NCBI RefSeq assembly: GCF_014205835.1
Contig: NZ_JACHCQ010000028.1
Location: 38,874 to 98,930 of the forward strand
DNA: 60,057 nucleotides
Source of the DNA: Pedobacter sp. AK013
GTDB taxonomy: Bacteria; Bacteroidota; Bacteroidia; Sphingobacteriales; Sphingobacteriaceae
Reading direction: 5' to 3'
The notes beneath the pieces were generated by a model. The model was not told where the DNA came from. It saw only the letters and a list, made by a program, of their open reading frames with translations, and did no database searches. The position numbers and the translations under genes are program-made. Below, in pieces: positions 40,301 through 48,951 of the stretch. Position 1 is the first letter of the stretch. Every line of letters starts with the position of its first letter.

Positions 40301-43300
40301 GACTTAGCATTGCCAACCGGTTTAGCAGATGTTGGTTTATTAAACAATGTAACAGTTACTGTATTAAATGGTACTACAGTTGTAAAAACAGTACAGCTAA
40401 ACGGCGGACTATTAAATCTGCGGTTGTTATCAGGTAACCGTTTCACTGCAACTGTATTGGCAGGTGGTGCATACGATAGGGTTCAGGTTAGCTTCGGCGC
40501 ATTAGCTACAGTTTTAACTAGCTTGGATGTTTATGGCGCAACTGTAATTTATCCTAACCCAACGGTAACTGCAGGTGCACAAACCATCTGTGCCGGAAGT
40601 ACAGCAACTTTAACTGCAACAGCAAATGGTGGTACAACATTAGCCTGGTACGATGCCGCAACTGGTGGTACGCAATTGGCCGCTGGCGAAACATTTACTA
40701 CACCAGCTTTAACGGCTACTACAACTTATTATATCCAGGTAAGCAAAGCAGGTTGCCCGAACACAACAAGAGTTCCGGTAACAGTAACGGTTACCCCGGC
40801 ATTACCAACGCCAGTATTGGCAACAATTGCCAATGTTTGCGAGGGATCATCAGCAACTTTATCGGTTGCTAACCCAGATGCTGCAGTAACTTATAAATGG
40901 TATGATGCTGCAGTAGGTGGAAACCTGGTTTTCACAGGCGCAGTATTCCCAACACCAGCATTAACAGCGGCTACTACTTACTATGTGGAGGCTTCTCAAG
41001 GAAACTGTACAAGCGCTGCACGTGCAGCTGCGGCTGTATCTGTAAATCCTCGCCCGGTTTTACCTGTAGTAACTGCAAGTTCATCAACAGTAAGCGCTGG
41101 ACAAACTGCAATTTTAACGGCTAGTTCAGCAGATCCAACCAATACTTTCAATTGGTATACTTCTAACACATCAACTACTCCTGTTTATGTAGGTGCTACT
41201 TATGTTACACCACCACTATTGGCTACTACAACTTATTATGTAGAATCTGTTTCTACTAATGGTTGTACTTCAGCAAGCCGAGTTCAGGTTACCATCACCG
41301 TTGATGGAAATGGATCTCCAAATCCTGTACCATGCGAGGCAGCAATCACACAAGTTGGTGGCGTTACGGGAGTAGCTTTATTATCGGGCGTATTTAACCC
41401 AACATTAGCTATTGATAACGATACACAAACTGCATCTTCATTGGTAATGCCAGTTGGAGCACTTGGTGCATCTGTTTATCAGAGAGTTGGTTTTGGTTCA
41501 TTATCTAAAGTTGGCGATACCGTACGTGTTTTAGTCTCGTCGCCAGGAAAACTGTTATCCCTTTCATTATTAGGAAACGCTTCAATTACTACTTATGTTG
41601 GAAGCAACAGCAATGGCGATTCGCATCTGTTAAACGATAACTTAATCAATATTCAATTGTTAAGCGGTAATACCCAGGCGCTGATCACTTTTGTACCAAC
41701 GAATGTTTTCGATGGGGTAGAAGTAAGGTTAAACTCTGGCTTATTGGGTGCCTTAACATCCATTAACTTAAATTACGCACAACGTATTTTGGTGGCACCA
41801 ACTGTAGTATCAGCAAACGTTACAGCTTGTGTGGGCCAGACTGCCCAGCTTGAAGTAAGCAATCCATCGGCCAGTTTAACTTACAGATGGTACGATGCTA
41901 CAGGCACTTATTTAACCGGTAAAGACGGTATCATATTTACCACACCTGTGTTAACAGGCGATACTAAATTCTATGTTGCCGCAGTTTCTGCAACTGGTTG
42001 TGTGAGCTATAAAACAGTAGTTAATGTAACTACAAACCCAGCACCGGTAGCACCAGATCTATTATCAGCATCTGTTAATACTTGTCCGAATACATCTGTT
42101 ACTTTCCAGGTTAAAAATCCAATTGTAGGTACAACTTATAACTGGTATGATGCTGCAACAGGTGGAAACTTAGTATTTACAGGCGATAATTTTACAACAC
42201 CTTTAATTACTGCAAATACCAGTTATTTTGTAGCAGCAGTTAATAGCTGTGGTTCGTCATCAACCAGAACAGAAGGTAAAATTATATTGGGAACCATTGA
42301 TGTTCCGGTTATTACACCACCATCAGTTACCATTAGTGAGGGTTCTGTTGCGGTATTAAAAGCAACATCAAGTACAGCTGGTGCAACCATTAACTGGTAC
42401 ACTACAGCAAATGGGGTAATTCCGGTATTTACTGGCGAAACTTATGTAACACCACAATTAACCGCAACTACTACATATTATGTAGAAGCAACTGTTCCGG
42501 GAGGATGTACTGCTACAAGCAGGGCAACCGTAACGGTTACGGTAATTCCTAACGGTACGCCAGTAACTACACCTTGCGGAGCGGCTACAACAACAGTAGC
42601 GAGTGGCGTAACTGGAGTAGCAATATTGGCCGGAGTTTACAACCCAACTTTTGCAGTTGATAACGATATCAATACCGGATCTAGTTTGGTTATCCCAGTG
42701 GGATTACTTGGTGCATCTGTTTATCACCAGGTTGGTTTTACAGGATTATCAAATGTTGGAGATACGCTAAGGGTGAAAATTACTACCCCAGGCGTACTGC
42801 TTTCGGTAGGGGTGTTAAACAACTTAACGGTAACTACTTTCCAAGGCACTACCAGCAATAACGATGCGGTTTCTATATCTAACCCATTAATCAGCTTAAA
42901 ATTATTATCTGGCGGTACATCTGCTATATTAACTTTCGTTCCAACCAGTAAATTTGATGGAGCTGAATTAAGATTGAGCTCAGGTCTTTTAGGGGCATTA
43001 ACATCTGTTAATTTAGATTATGCACAGCGTGTAATCACCACACCAACAGTTACAGCTGCTACAGCAAGTGCTTGTCAAGGTTCATCTGCAACATTAAATG
43101 TACAGAACCCACAAGCTGGCGTAGTGTACAAATGGTACTTAGGCTCAACTTATCAGGCAGGAAAAGATGGAGCAACTTTCACAACAGATCCAGCTTTAAC
43201 AGCGGGCACTTATACATATTCGGTAACGGCAACAGCTAATGGTTGCGAGACCTTAGGAACCAAAGTAGTGGTAACTATTTTACCTCCAGCTGTAGTACCG

Positions 43301-46300
43301 ATTCCATCAACAACCAACCCGGTTACAACTTGTATCGGCTCAACTGCTACCTTAAGTGTACAGGCAGTGGCAGGTATTACTTATAACTGGTACGATGCTG
43401 CTTCTGGTGGAAACATGTTGGTAACCAACAATAGTAGCTTTACTACACCGGCATCACTTGCCGCAGGAACATACGATTATTACGTTGAAGCGGTAAGTGG
43501 AACAGGTTGTTCAAACCCAACACGTGCCAAAGTTTCGATTACTGTTAATCCATCATCATTAGCTACTGATTTAACAGTAACTGGAACAACGTCGTTATGT
43601 GCTTCTGGTACAGCAGTACTTACGGCAGCGAGTACAACAGTAACTAGTCCAGTATTTACCTGGTACAGTGATGCTGCTTTAACACAGGTTGCTTTTGTTG
43701 GTGCAGTATTTAATACACCAGCCATTACCACAACTACCAAATACTATGTTACCGTTAGTGGAACAAATAAATGTGCAAATACAGCAGGTAATGCAAAAGA
43801 GGTTACTGTAACGGTAAATCCAGTTGCTACCCCAGCTGATATTAACTTAGCAGGAACAAGTACCATCTGTGGTGGCTCTTCTGTTACTTTAAATGCAACA
43901 AGTACAACCGTAACCAACCCGGTATTTACCTGGTACAGTGATGCGGCTTTAACTACGGTAGCTTTTACAGGAGCTAACTTTGTTACGCCTCCACTTAATG
44001 TAACAACCACTTATTATGTAACTGTTAAAGGCGATAATAAATGTGAGAATACAGCAGCAAGTGCAAAATCGATTACTATAACGGTTAATCCTGCTGCTAC
44101 TGATTCAGATATTGCCATTAATGGTGTTACCGCTATCTGCAAAGGATCTACAGCTGCACTGTCTGCCTCAACAACAACAGTAATTAACCCTGTATTTACC
44201 TGGTATAGCAATGCTGCTTTAACCACAGTTGCTTATGTAGGTGCTAGCTTTACTACGCCTGCACTTAGCGCAACCACTACTTATTATGTAACCGTAAGAG
44301 GTGATAATAAATGTGAGAGTTTGGCTGCAAATGCTAAGGCTGTTACGGTAACAGTTAAAGATTTCGCAACATCTGCAGATATTGCCGTAAGCAATGCTAA
44401 AATCTGTTCAGGTTCTACCGTAATGTTAATGGCTTCGAGTACTACGGTTACTCAACCGGTATTTACCTGGTATAGCGATGCATCATTAACAAGTGTGGTA
44501 TTTACCGGCCCAACTTTCACAGTAACTGGTTTAACTGCCACCACTACTTATTATGTAAGTGTTAAAGGTGCCAACAAATGCGAAAACAGTGCTGCAGATG
44601 CTAAGGCGGTAACAGTAACTGTTAATCCGTTGGCAACTACTACTGATATTATTCTTAGCGGAAGCACAACTGCTTGCGGAGGATCATCGGCAGTATTAAG
44701 TGCAACATCACCAACAGTAACTAATCCAGTATTTACCTGGTATAGCGATGCAGCTTTAACCAATGTAAGTTTCATTGGAGCAACATATACAACACCGGCC
44801 TTAACCAGCACCACAACTTATTATGTAACTGTAAAAGGCGATAATAAATGTGAGAATGCACCAGGTACTGCCAGGGTAATTACGATAACAGTTAACCCTG
44901 TTTCTACTGCTGCTGACATAACCGCTGCTGATGCAACAATCTGCTCGGGTTCTGGTACTACCTTGGTAGCAAGTACAACAACAGTTACCAACCCAACATT
45001 TACCTGGTACAACGATGCTGCTTTAACTTCAGTAGCTTACGTAGGTACGTCATTCGTTACCCCTGTATTAACTGCAACAACTAAATACTATGTTACAGTT
45101 AAAGGCGATAACAAATGTGAAAACTCTGGCATTACAGCTAAAGTGGTAACGGTTAATGTGAACCAGAGTGCAACAGCTGCCGATATTACATTATCTACTC
45201 CAACACTGGTATGTGGATCGGGTACGGCTGTAATCAATGCAAGCTCAACCACAGTAACTAATCCGGTATTTACCTGGTATAATGATGCTTCATTAACAAG
45301 TGTGGCCTTTACCGGACCAATATTTACCACACCGGTATTGACAGCTACTACAACTTATTACGTAACTGTTAAAGGAACCAATAAATGCGAAAGCACTGCG
45401 GTAAATGCAGTAGCGGTAACCATTAAAGTTAATCCTATTGCAGTTGCAAGTGATATCGTTGTAAATGGATCGACAAATATTTGCGGCGGATCTGCAGCCG
45501 TACTAACAGCAAGTAGTACAACAGTTACTAACCCTGTATTTACCTGGTACACCAATGCAACCCTAACCAATGTAGCTTTTGTAGGTGCCGTATTTACCAC
45601 GCCAACTTTAACGGCAAATACCACTTATTACGTAACAGTAAAAGGCGATAACAAATGTGAAAGCAGTGCTGCTACAGCTAAATCTGTTAACATTGTAGTT
45701 AACTCGGTAGCTTCGGCAACTGATGTTACAGCAGCAGACGCAACAATTTGTGCAGGATCATCGGCCAGCTTAGTGGCCAGTACCACAACAGTAACCAATC
45801 CAATATTTACCTGGTACAGCGATGCTGCGCTAACCACACCGGTATTTACTGGAGCAACCTTTAACACGCCAGCATTAACTGCAACCACGAAATATTACCT
45901 AACTGTAAAAGGTGATAACAGATGTGAGAGTTCTGCTGCAAATGCGAAAGTAGTTACCGTTAATGTAAATGCAGTTGCAACAGCTGCCGATATTACATTA
46001 TCTACTCCAGCTAAGGTGTGTGGTTCTGGAACTGCAGTAATCAATGCAAGCTCAACAACAGTAACTAATCCAGTATTTACCTGGTATAACGATGCTTCAT
46101 TAACAAGTGTAGCCTTTACTGGGCCAATATTTACCACACCTGTATTAACAGCTACCAAAACTTATTATGTAACTGTTAGAGGAACCAACAAGTGCGAAAA
46201 CACTGCAGCTAATGCGAAAACAATAACAGTTACTGTTAATCCAAGTGCTGTGGCAGCAGATATTACTGTAAATGGATCAACTTCAGTTTGTGCAAGCACA

Positions 46301-47842
46301 GCCGCAACATTGGCCGCAACAAGCACAACGGTTACGAACCCAATATTTACCTGGTATAGTGACGCTACTTTAAACACAGTAGTATTTACTGGTTCAGTGT
46401 TTACCACTCCAGTATTAACTGCCAGTACAACTTATTACGTAACCGTTAAAGGCGATAATAAATGCGAAAATACAGCCGCAGGCGCAAGAGCAGTAGCTGT
46501 TACCGTAAATGCTGCACCAAACAACCCTGTAGTATCTGCTCCAAATGGAGGTATATGCGCAGGCGATGGTGCTACCTTAACTGTAACTAATGCACAGGTT
46601 GGGGTTACTTACGAATGGTACAATGCAGCAGTAGCGGGTAATTTATTATTCACTGGTACAACATACAATACTACCGCTTTAAGTGCCTCAACAGATTACT
46701 ACATTTTAGCAATCGGTACAGGAGGTTGTAACAACAACGGTGGCCGTGTTAAAGTAACAGTAACTGTAAATGCGAAACCTACAGTGCCAACAGTAGCAGC
46801 AACATCTGTTAATGTTTGTACGGGAAGTTCAGCTGTATTAACAGTAACAAGTCCTCAAACAGGTGTAACATACAATTGGTACACTACAGCAGTAGGTGGA
46901 ACGTTAGTAGGAACAGGTGTAAGCTTTACAACACCTGCAGTTAATGCAAACATCACTTACTATGTTGAAGGAGCAAACGGAACTTGTATCTCATCATCTA
47001 GAACACCAGTAAATGTAATTGCACTGCCAGTACCAGTTGCACCTGCATCAGTAACAGCTGCGAATGGAACACTTTGTTCAGGTAGCTCAACTATATTAAC
47101 GGTTAATAATCCGGTAACAGGATTAGTTTATAGATGGTATGCTTCAAGCTCTAGCGGTTCTGTCCTAGCAGAAGGTATAACCTTTACTACACCAAACTTA
47201 ACTGCTACCACAATCTATTATGTAGAGGCAATAGCAGTGGGTGGTTGTGCAAGTCCAACAAGAACAAGCGTAACAGTTAATGTACTGCCGGTATTAGAAA
47301 AACCAGTAGTTGTTGTACAAAACACAACACCAAACAGTGTAACCTTTGCATGGGCTGCGGTTGCAGGTGCTACGGCATACGAAGTTTCGTTAGACAACGG
47401 TTTAACCTGGGTTAATCCAACAAGTGGATCAACCGGAACAACCTACTTAGTTGCAGGCTTAAAACCAGATCAAAGTGTAACCATTATTGTAAGGGCCAGA
47501 GGACAGCTTGAGTGCCAAACCAGCGCAAATTCTACTCCGGTAACGGGTAAAGCAGCTAATCCTTTTGGAGATCAGGTTTACATACCAAATGCATTTACAC
47601 CGAATAACGATGGTAAGAATGATGTCTTCTTAATCTATGGTAACACCATATCAAGTGCGAAAATGAGTATTTACACACAATGGGGTCAATTGATATTCCA
47701 ATCAGATAATGTAGCAAATGGATGGGATGGAACCTTTAAAGGTGTAAATCAACCAATTGGAGTATATGTATACATGGTTGATATTACATTCACAAATGGA
47801 ACAACATCATTGAGAAAAGGAACAGTAACGCTGATTAGATAA
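34379..47842 (+). CDS. Giant secreted repeat protein with Ig-like domains and type IX (CHU_C) sorting domain
   Basis: This 4487-residue protein has a signal peptide ending at SYAQ. An N-terminal beta-rich region (to about 375) is followed by Ig_7-like domains (ELIWYDAVEGGTALQ type). There are two runs of putative-Ig (He_PIG) domains at about 461-900 and 1301-1738 (LPPGLTFNPTTREITGTPTQ), and 11 tandem repeats of about 88 residues at about 3061-4048 (FTWYSDAALT...YYVTVKGDNKCE). A fibronectin III-like domain (about 4307-4395) and a C-terminal gliding-motility-associated domain (about 4400-4487, YIPNAFTPNNDGKNDVF) complete it. CHU_C marks secretion by the type IX system, type B. With the following PorP/SprF gene this resembles SprB-like mobile adhesins. 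It probably mediates surface adhesion. Confidence 0.9.
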   Translation: MMKTHTFSSRTGIIRNACIAIIIVLTLFSAKSYAQTKIFANTVTKSDHVDNATNATLNNNSFATVNSYGGIAVGIGSFSGELELKYPASVAAGVTSYIRIDFDGDILNRLLGGSLGTLLANVGGTVILGNHSFQVGARNGATAVPPTGGNSVDGFSSDNLRLVKDANGFFYIAITPTQAYDRVFIKDVTNALLLSVANSTKVYYSYYTSGTDPCAQALTTGYEGTGITLDALQLGSSGVTNSERAIDSDPNNYSQLSLGVLGVASSISQNFYFATPSNPGDDINLRISSSPALLTAGLLQNISITAYNGGTQVYTGSVPTVLNLDLLGLLNSGQPVSIPFSPGANVVYDRVKVTLGSVVTLNLTQTLNVYGVIRSAGRPTPASSAIAACYNSTVALNATTPNTNELIWYDAVEGGTALQTVAFNGTFTTPALTATKTYYVAARRLGCTAESTRVPVVITVNPQIIFNGATLPNATPGFAYAKQLDVATGGTAGYTYALAAGSALPAGLTLSSAGAITGTPTVTGNSTFDVVATDSKGCKATATYSLTVTASLVLTPGALPDGLTGTVYPTQTIPAATGGTGPYTYTATGVPPGLTFNPTTREITGTPTQPGIYTIPVTVVDANGNTITSNYTIKITDPLLLPTATLADGTTGTAYPTQIIPSATGGTTPYTYSATGLPPGLTFNPSTRAITGTPTTPGTYTVPVTVTDADGKTVTTNYSITINNPLVLPAATLPDGTENVAYATQVLPAATGGVGPYTYVATDLPAGLSFNPTTREVTGTPTQAGNYSINVTVTDSQGKTASNTYPIKVNGTLTLPTKTLPNGIVGTAYPVQTLPAVTGGTSPYTYAATNLPPGLSFNPTTREITGTPTQGGTYNVSVTATDANNNKATTTYTITVTVNAPVVASATVCTGSTATLTVSNLQAGVTYNWYASTGSTPLATGNNGTFVTPVVNSATVFYVEAVSGTAISSRTSVSVSVNPPATLATVTTNNQVINSGQTTTLTATADAGNTIAWFDAATAGTQVGTGTSFTTPALTATKIYYIETTSSNGCKSASRVPVTVTVINGGGATACNAANSQNTGINGICLLCGINGAGNSTDADANNFTRISLAVGVAATGYQQLIFPSTGVATDSIRLDLALPTGLADVGLLNNVTVTVLNGTTVVRTVQLSGGLLSLQLLSGNRFAATVLAGGAYDRVQVSFGALVSALTSLDIYGATVVYPNPTFIAGAQSICAGSTATLSATANGGTTLTWFDAPTGGTQVGTGATFTTPALTTTTTYYVQVTKGTCSNTTRVPVVITVNPVIVFAGTTLTNATIASPYSKQLPVATGGTPGYTYTLAAGSTLPAGLTLSSSGLVSGTPTATGSPTFDVVVTDTKGCSTTSTFTLTVTPALTLAPGALPNGITGTPYTTNGIPAATGGTGPYTYSATGLPPGLTFNPATREITGTPTQIGTFTIPVTVTDANGNTITANYTLKVTDPLVLPAATLANGTTGTVYPTQTIPSATGGSTPYTYAATGLPPGLTFDPATRAISGTPTQAGTFTVPVTVTDADGKTATNNYTIVVVDPLLLPAATLPDGTEGTVYATQTLPSATGGVGPYTYVATNLPAGLTFDPATRGISGTPTQAGNYSIGVTATDSEGRTASNTYALKVIGVLSLPGATLPNGTVGTPYPTQTLPAVTGGTAPYTYLATNLPPGLSFNTATREITGTPTLGGTFTISLTATDANGNKATTAYSLTVTVDAPVVAAATVCSGSPATLSVSNLQAGVTYNWYASTGSTPLVTNNTGVFVTPAVTAPTVFYVEAVSGTAVSSRTAVNVSVNPPATAATVTTNSQVINAGQSTTLLATADAGNTIQWYDAATGGTQVGAGTSFTTPTLSATTTYYVETTNASGCKSASRVPVTVTVLNNGSGTPCNAANSQNSGINGICLLCGITGAGNSTDADPSNFTRISLAVGVGGSGYQQLIFPTAGTATDSIRLDLALPTGLADVGLLNNVTVTVLNGTTVVKTVQLNGGLLNLRLLSGNRFTATVLAGGAYDRVQVSFGALATVLTSLDVYGATVIYPNPTVTAGAQTICAGSTATLTATANGGTTLAWYDAATGGTQLAAGETFTTPALTATTTYYIQVSKAGCPNTTRVPVTVTVTPALPTPVLATIANVCEGSSATLSVANPDAAVTYKWYDAAVGGNLVFTGAVFPTPALTAATTYYVEASQGNCTSAARAAAAVSVNPRPVLPVVTASSSTVSAGQTAILTASSADPTNTFNWYTSNTSTTPVYVGATYVTPPLLATTTYYVESVSTNGCTSASRVQVTITVDGNGSPNPVPCEAAITQVGGVTGVALLSGVFNPTLAIDNDTQTASSLVMPVGALGASVYQRVGFGSLSKVGDTVRVLVSSPGKLLSLSLLGNASITTYVGSNSNGDSHLLNDNLINIQLLSGNTQALITFVPTNVFDGVEVRLNSGLLGALTSINLNYAQRILVAPTVVSANVTACVGQTAQLEVSNPSASLTYRWYDATGTYLTGKDGIIFTTPVLTGDTKFYVAAVSATGCVSYKTVVNVTTNPAPVAPDLLSASVNTCPNTSVTFQVKNPIVGTTYNWYDAATGGNLVFTGDNFTTPLITANTSYFVAAVNSCGSSSTRTEGKIILGTIDVPVITPPSVTISEGSVAVLKATSSTAGATINWYTTANGVIPVFTGETYVTPQLTATTTYYVEATVPGGCTATSRATVTVTVIPNGTPVTTPCGAATTTVASGVTGVAILAGVYNPTFAVDNDINTGSSLVIPVGLLGASVYHQVGFTGLSNVGDTLRVKITTPGVLLSVGVLNNLTVTTFQGTTSNNDAVSISNPLISLKLLSGGTSAILTFVPTSKFDGAELRLSSGLLGALTSVNLDYAQRVITTPTVTAATASACQGSSATLNVQNPQAGVVYKWYLGSTYQAGKDGATFTTDPALTAGTYTYSVTATANGCETLGTKVVVTILPPAVVPIPSTTNPVTTCIGSTATLSVQAVAGITYNWYDAASGGNMLVTNNSSFTTPASLAAGTYDYYVEAVSGTGCSNPTRAKVSITVNPSSLATDLTVTGTTSLCASGTAVLTAASTTVTSPVFTWYSDAALTQVAFVGAVFNTPAITTTTKYYVTVSGTNKCANTAGNAKEVTVTVNPVATPADINLAGTSTICGGSSVTLNATSTTVTNPVFTWYSDAALTTVAFTGANFVTPPLNVTTTYYVTVKGDNKCENTAASAKSITITVNPAATDSDIAINGVTAICKGSTAALSASTTTVINPVFTWYSNAALTTVAYVGASFTTPALSATTTYYVTVRGDNKCESLAANAKAVTVTVKDFATSADIAVSNAKICSGSTVMLMASSTTVTQPVFTWYSDASLTSVVFTGPTFTVTGLTATTTYYVSVKGANKCENSAADAKAVTVTVNPLATTTDIILSGSTTACGGSSAVLSATSPTVTNPVFTWYSDAALTNVSFIGATYTTPALTSTTTYYVTVKGDNKCENAPGTARVITITVNPVSTAADITAADATICSGSGTTLVASTTTVTNPTFTWYNDAALTSVAYVGTSFVTPVLTATTKYYVTVKGDNKCENSGITAKVVTVNVNQSATAADITLSTPTLVCGSGTAVINASSTTVTNPVFTWYNDASLTSVAFTGPIFTTPVLTATTTYYVTVKGTNKCESTAVNAVAVTIKVNPIAVASDIVVNGSTNICGGSAAVLTASSTTVTNPVFTWYTNATLTNVAFVGAVFTTPTLTANTTYYVTVKGDNKCESSAATAKSVNIVVNSVASATDVTAADATICAGSSASLVASTTTVTNPIFTWYSDAALTTPVFTGATFNTPALTATTKYYLTVKGDNRCESSAANAKVVTVNVNAVATAADITLSTPAKVCGSGTAVINASSTTVTNPVFTWYNDASLTSVAFTGPIFTTPVLTATKTYYVTVRGTNKCENTAANAKTITVTVNPSAVAADITVNGSTSVCASTAATLAATSTTVTNPIFTWYSDATLNTVVFTGSVFTTPVLTASTTYYVTVKGDNKCENTAAGARAVAVTVNAAPNNPVVSAPNGGICAGDGATLTVTNAQVGVTYEWYNAAVAGNLLFTGTTYNTTALSASTDYYILAIGTGGCNNNGGRVKVTVTVNAKPTVPTVAATSVNVCTGSSAVLTVTSPQTGVTYNWYTTAVGGTLVGTGVSFTTPAVNANITYYVEGANGTCISSSRTPVNVIALPVPVAPASVTAANGTLCSGSSTILTVNNPVTGLVYRWYASSSSGSVLAEGITFTTPNLTATTIYYVEAIAVGGCASPTRTSVTVNVLPVLEKPVVVVQNTTPNSVTFAWAAVAGATAYEVSLDNGLTWVNPTSGSTGTTYLVAGLKPDQSVTIIVRARGQLECQTSANSTPVTGKAANPFGDQVYIPNAFTPNNDGKNDVFLIYGNTISSAKMSIYTQWGQLIFQSDNVANGWDGTFKGVNQPIGVYVYMVDITFTNGTTSLRKGTVTLIR
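35510..38030 (+). repeat. Large internal duplication, copy 1 (about 839 residues)
   Basis: This block, comprising an Ig_7 domain, a run of He_PIG domains, another Ig_7 pair and a unique domain with GINGICLLCG, recurs 2517 bp downstream. The two copies are close in protein but differ at many synonymous sites, so the duplication is old. Confidence 0.8.
38031..40550 (+). repeat. Large internal duplication, copy 2
   Basis: Partner of the block at 35510-38030, in the same frame and domain order. Anchors used were CTTCCTCCAGG at 36407 and 38924, and TGTTTATT at 37631 and 40148, both 2517 bp apart. Confidence 0.8.
43560..46520 (+). repeat. Eleven tandem Ig-like repeats of about 264 bp
   Basis: Eleven occurrences of FTWY each head a unit of about 88 residues with YYVTVKG and C..C positions conserved. 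A higher-order unit of three repeats is duplicated with an 807-bp offset (for example CGATATTACA at 45181 and 45988). Confidence 0.85.
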
Positions 47843-47879
47843 GAAGAGGATTAATAATAAACAGATAAAATCAAAGACC

Positions 47880-48881
47880 ATGAAAATACTATCGGCTTTA
47901 AAAATATATGTTGCAGTGTTAGGATTACTGCTGTGTACAGCTAAGTCCTTTGCTCAAACTGATCCGCATTTTTCACAGTATTATGCAAACCCGTTGTATC
48001 TTAACCCGGCCTTAACAGGGGTAATAGACGGCGATTACCGTGCAACTGTAAACTTTAAGCAGCAATGGAGTGCGCTGAACAGTTCTTTCTTAACAGGTGG
48101 AGCATCATTCGATATGGCTCCCAAAAAGAACTTCGCATTTGGAGCAACCATTTTAAACCAAAGGGCAGGAGAGTTAGATTTTAACTACCTGTCGGCCCTG
48201 GTATCGGGCTCGTACCGTTTAAGGTTTGGTGCCGAGGGCTTGCAGATGGTGAGCTTTGGTTTACAGGCTGGTATAATTAACCGTAGTTTCGATTTCTCTC
48301 AGGCCAGGTTTGGTAACCAGTTTAATCCAATTTCAGGTTATGATGGTGGTATGATGAGCGGCGAAACACTTTCGTCTCAATCATCTTTGGTTCCTGATGT
48401 AAATGCTGGTATCATGTTTTTTGATGGTAATCCCAACAAGAGCGTAAATGTTTTCTTAGGTGCAAGTGCCGCACATTTAACCCGGCCTATGGATCGTTTC
48501 TCTGGTTCAAATTCACGTATTCCTGTTCGTTTTACTGCACATGGCGGTGCAAGAATTAAGGCTTCAGAGTTATTGGACATTGTACCCAACGCATTGTTCA
48601 TGTATCAGGGTAATACAAACGAAGTTTCATTAGGCGCTTATGCACAGCTTAATGTCAATCCATCAGCAAATATCCTGTTTGGAGGCAATTACCGTAATAA
48701 AGATGCTGCAATTGCCTTTGTGGGCTTACAGTTAAAAAATATGGTATTCGGGTTAAGCTATGATATAAATACCTCTACATTTAATCGTGCTTCTAATAGT
48801 AACGGTGGATTAGAGCTTTCAATATCACTTATTGGCCGTAACGGAATTATCGGTCCGAATTTCTTTTGTCCACGTTTATAA
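47880..48881 (+). CDS. PorP/SprF family type IX secretion membrane protein
   Basis: This 333-residue outer-membrane beta-barrel protein has a signal peptide (AKSFAQ), then DPHFSQYYANPLYLNPALTG, the hallmark start of PorP/SprF proteins, and a barrel-like C-terminus. SprF-type proteins are needed for secretion and surface attachment of their cognate type B substrate. It lies 37 bp after the giant gene, so it is most likely dedicated to it. Confidence 0.93.
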   Translation: MKILSALKIYVAVLGLLLCTAKSFAQTDPHFSQYYANPLYLNPALTGVIDGDYRATVNFKQQWSALNSSFLTGGASFDMAPKKNFAFGATILNQRAGELDFNYLSALVSGSYRLRFGAEGLQMVSFGLQAGIINRSFDFSQARFGNQFNPISGYDGGMMSGETLSSQSSLVPDVNAGIMFFDGNPNKSVNVFLGASAAHLTRPMDRFSGSNSRIPVRFTAHGGARIKASELLDIVPNALFMYQGNTNEVSLGAYAQLNVNPSANILFGGNYRNKDAAIAFVGLQLKNMVFGLSYDINTSTFNRASNSNGGLELSISLIGRNGIIGPNFFCPRL

Positions 48882-48893
48882 TTAATAAAATGG

Positions 48894-48923
48894 AGCTATC
48901 ATGATTTTCAGGCCATGATAGCT
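48894..48923 (+). other. Perfect hairpin between porP/sprF and ompA-like genes
   Basis: A 10-bp perfect stem, AGCTATCATG (48894-48903) with CATGATAGCT (48914-48923), has a 10-base loop but no T run. It may protect or process the polycistronic mRNA rather than terminate it. Confidence 0.5.
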
Positions 48924-48951
48924 TCATAACCATTGAAACAAGTTTAGAAAG

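Noticed and set aside
43480..46407. Series of 80-88 residue ORFs on the - strand
   Set aside because: They are shadows of the tandem repeat in the giant gene and repeat with the same period.
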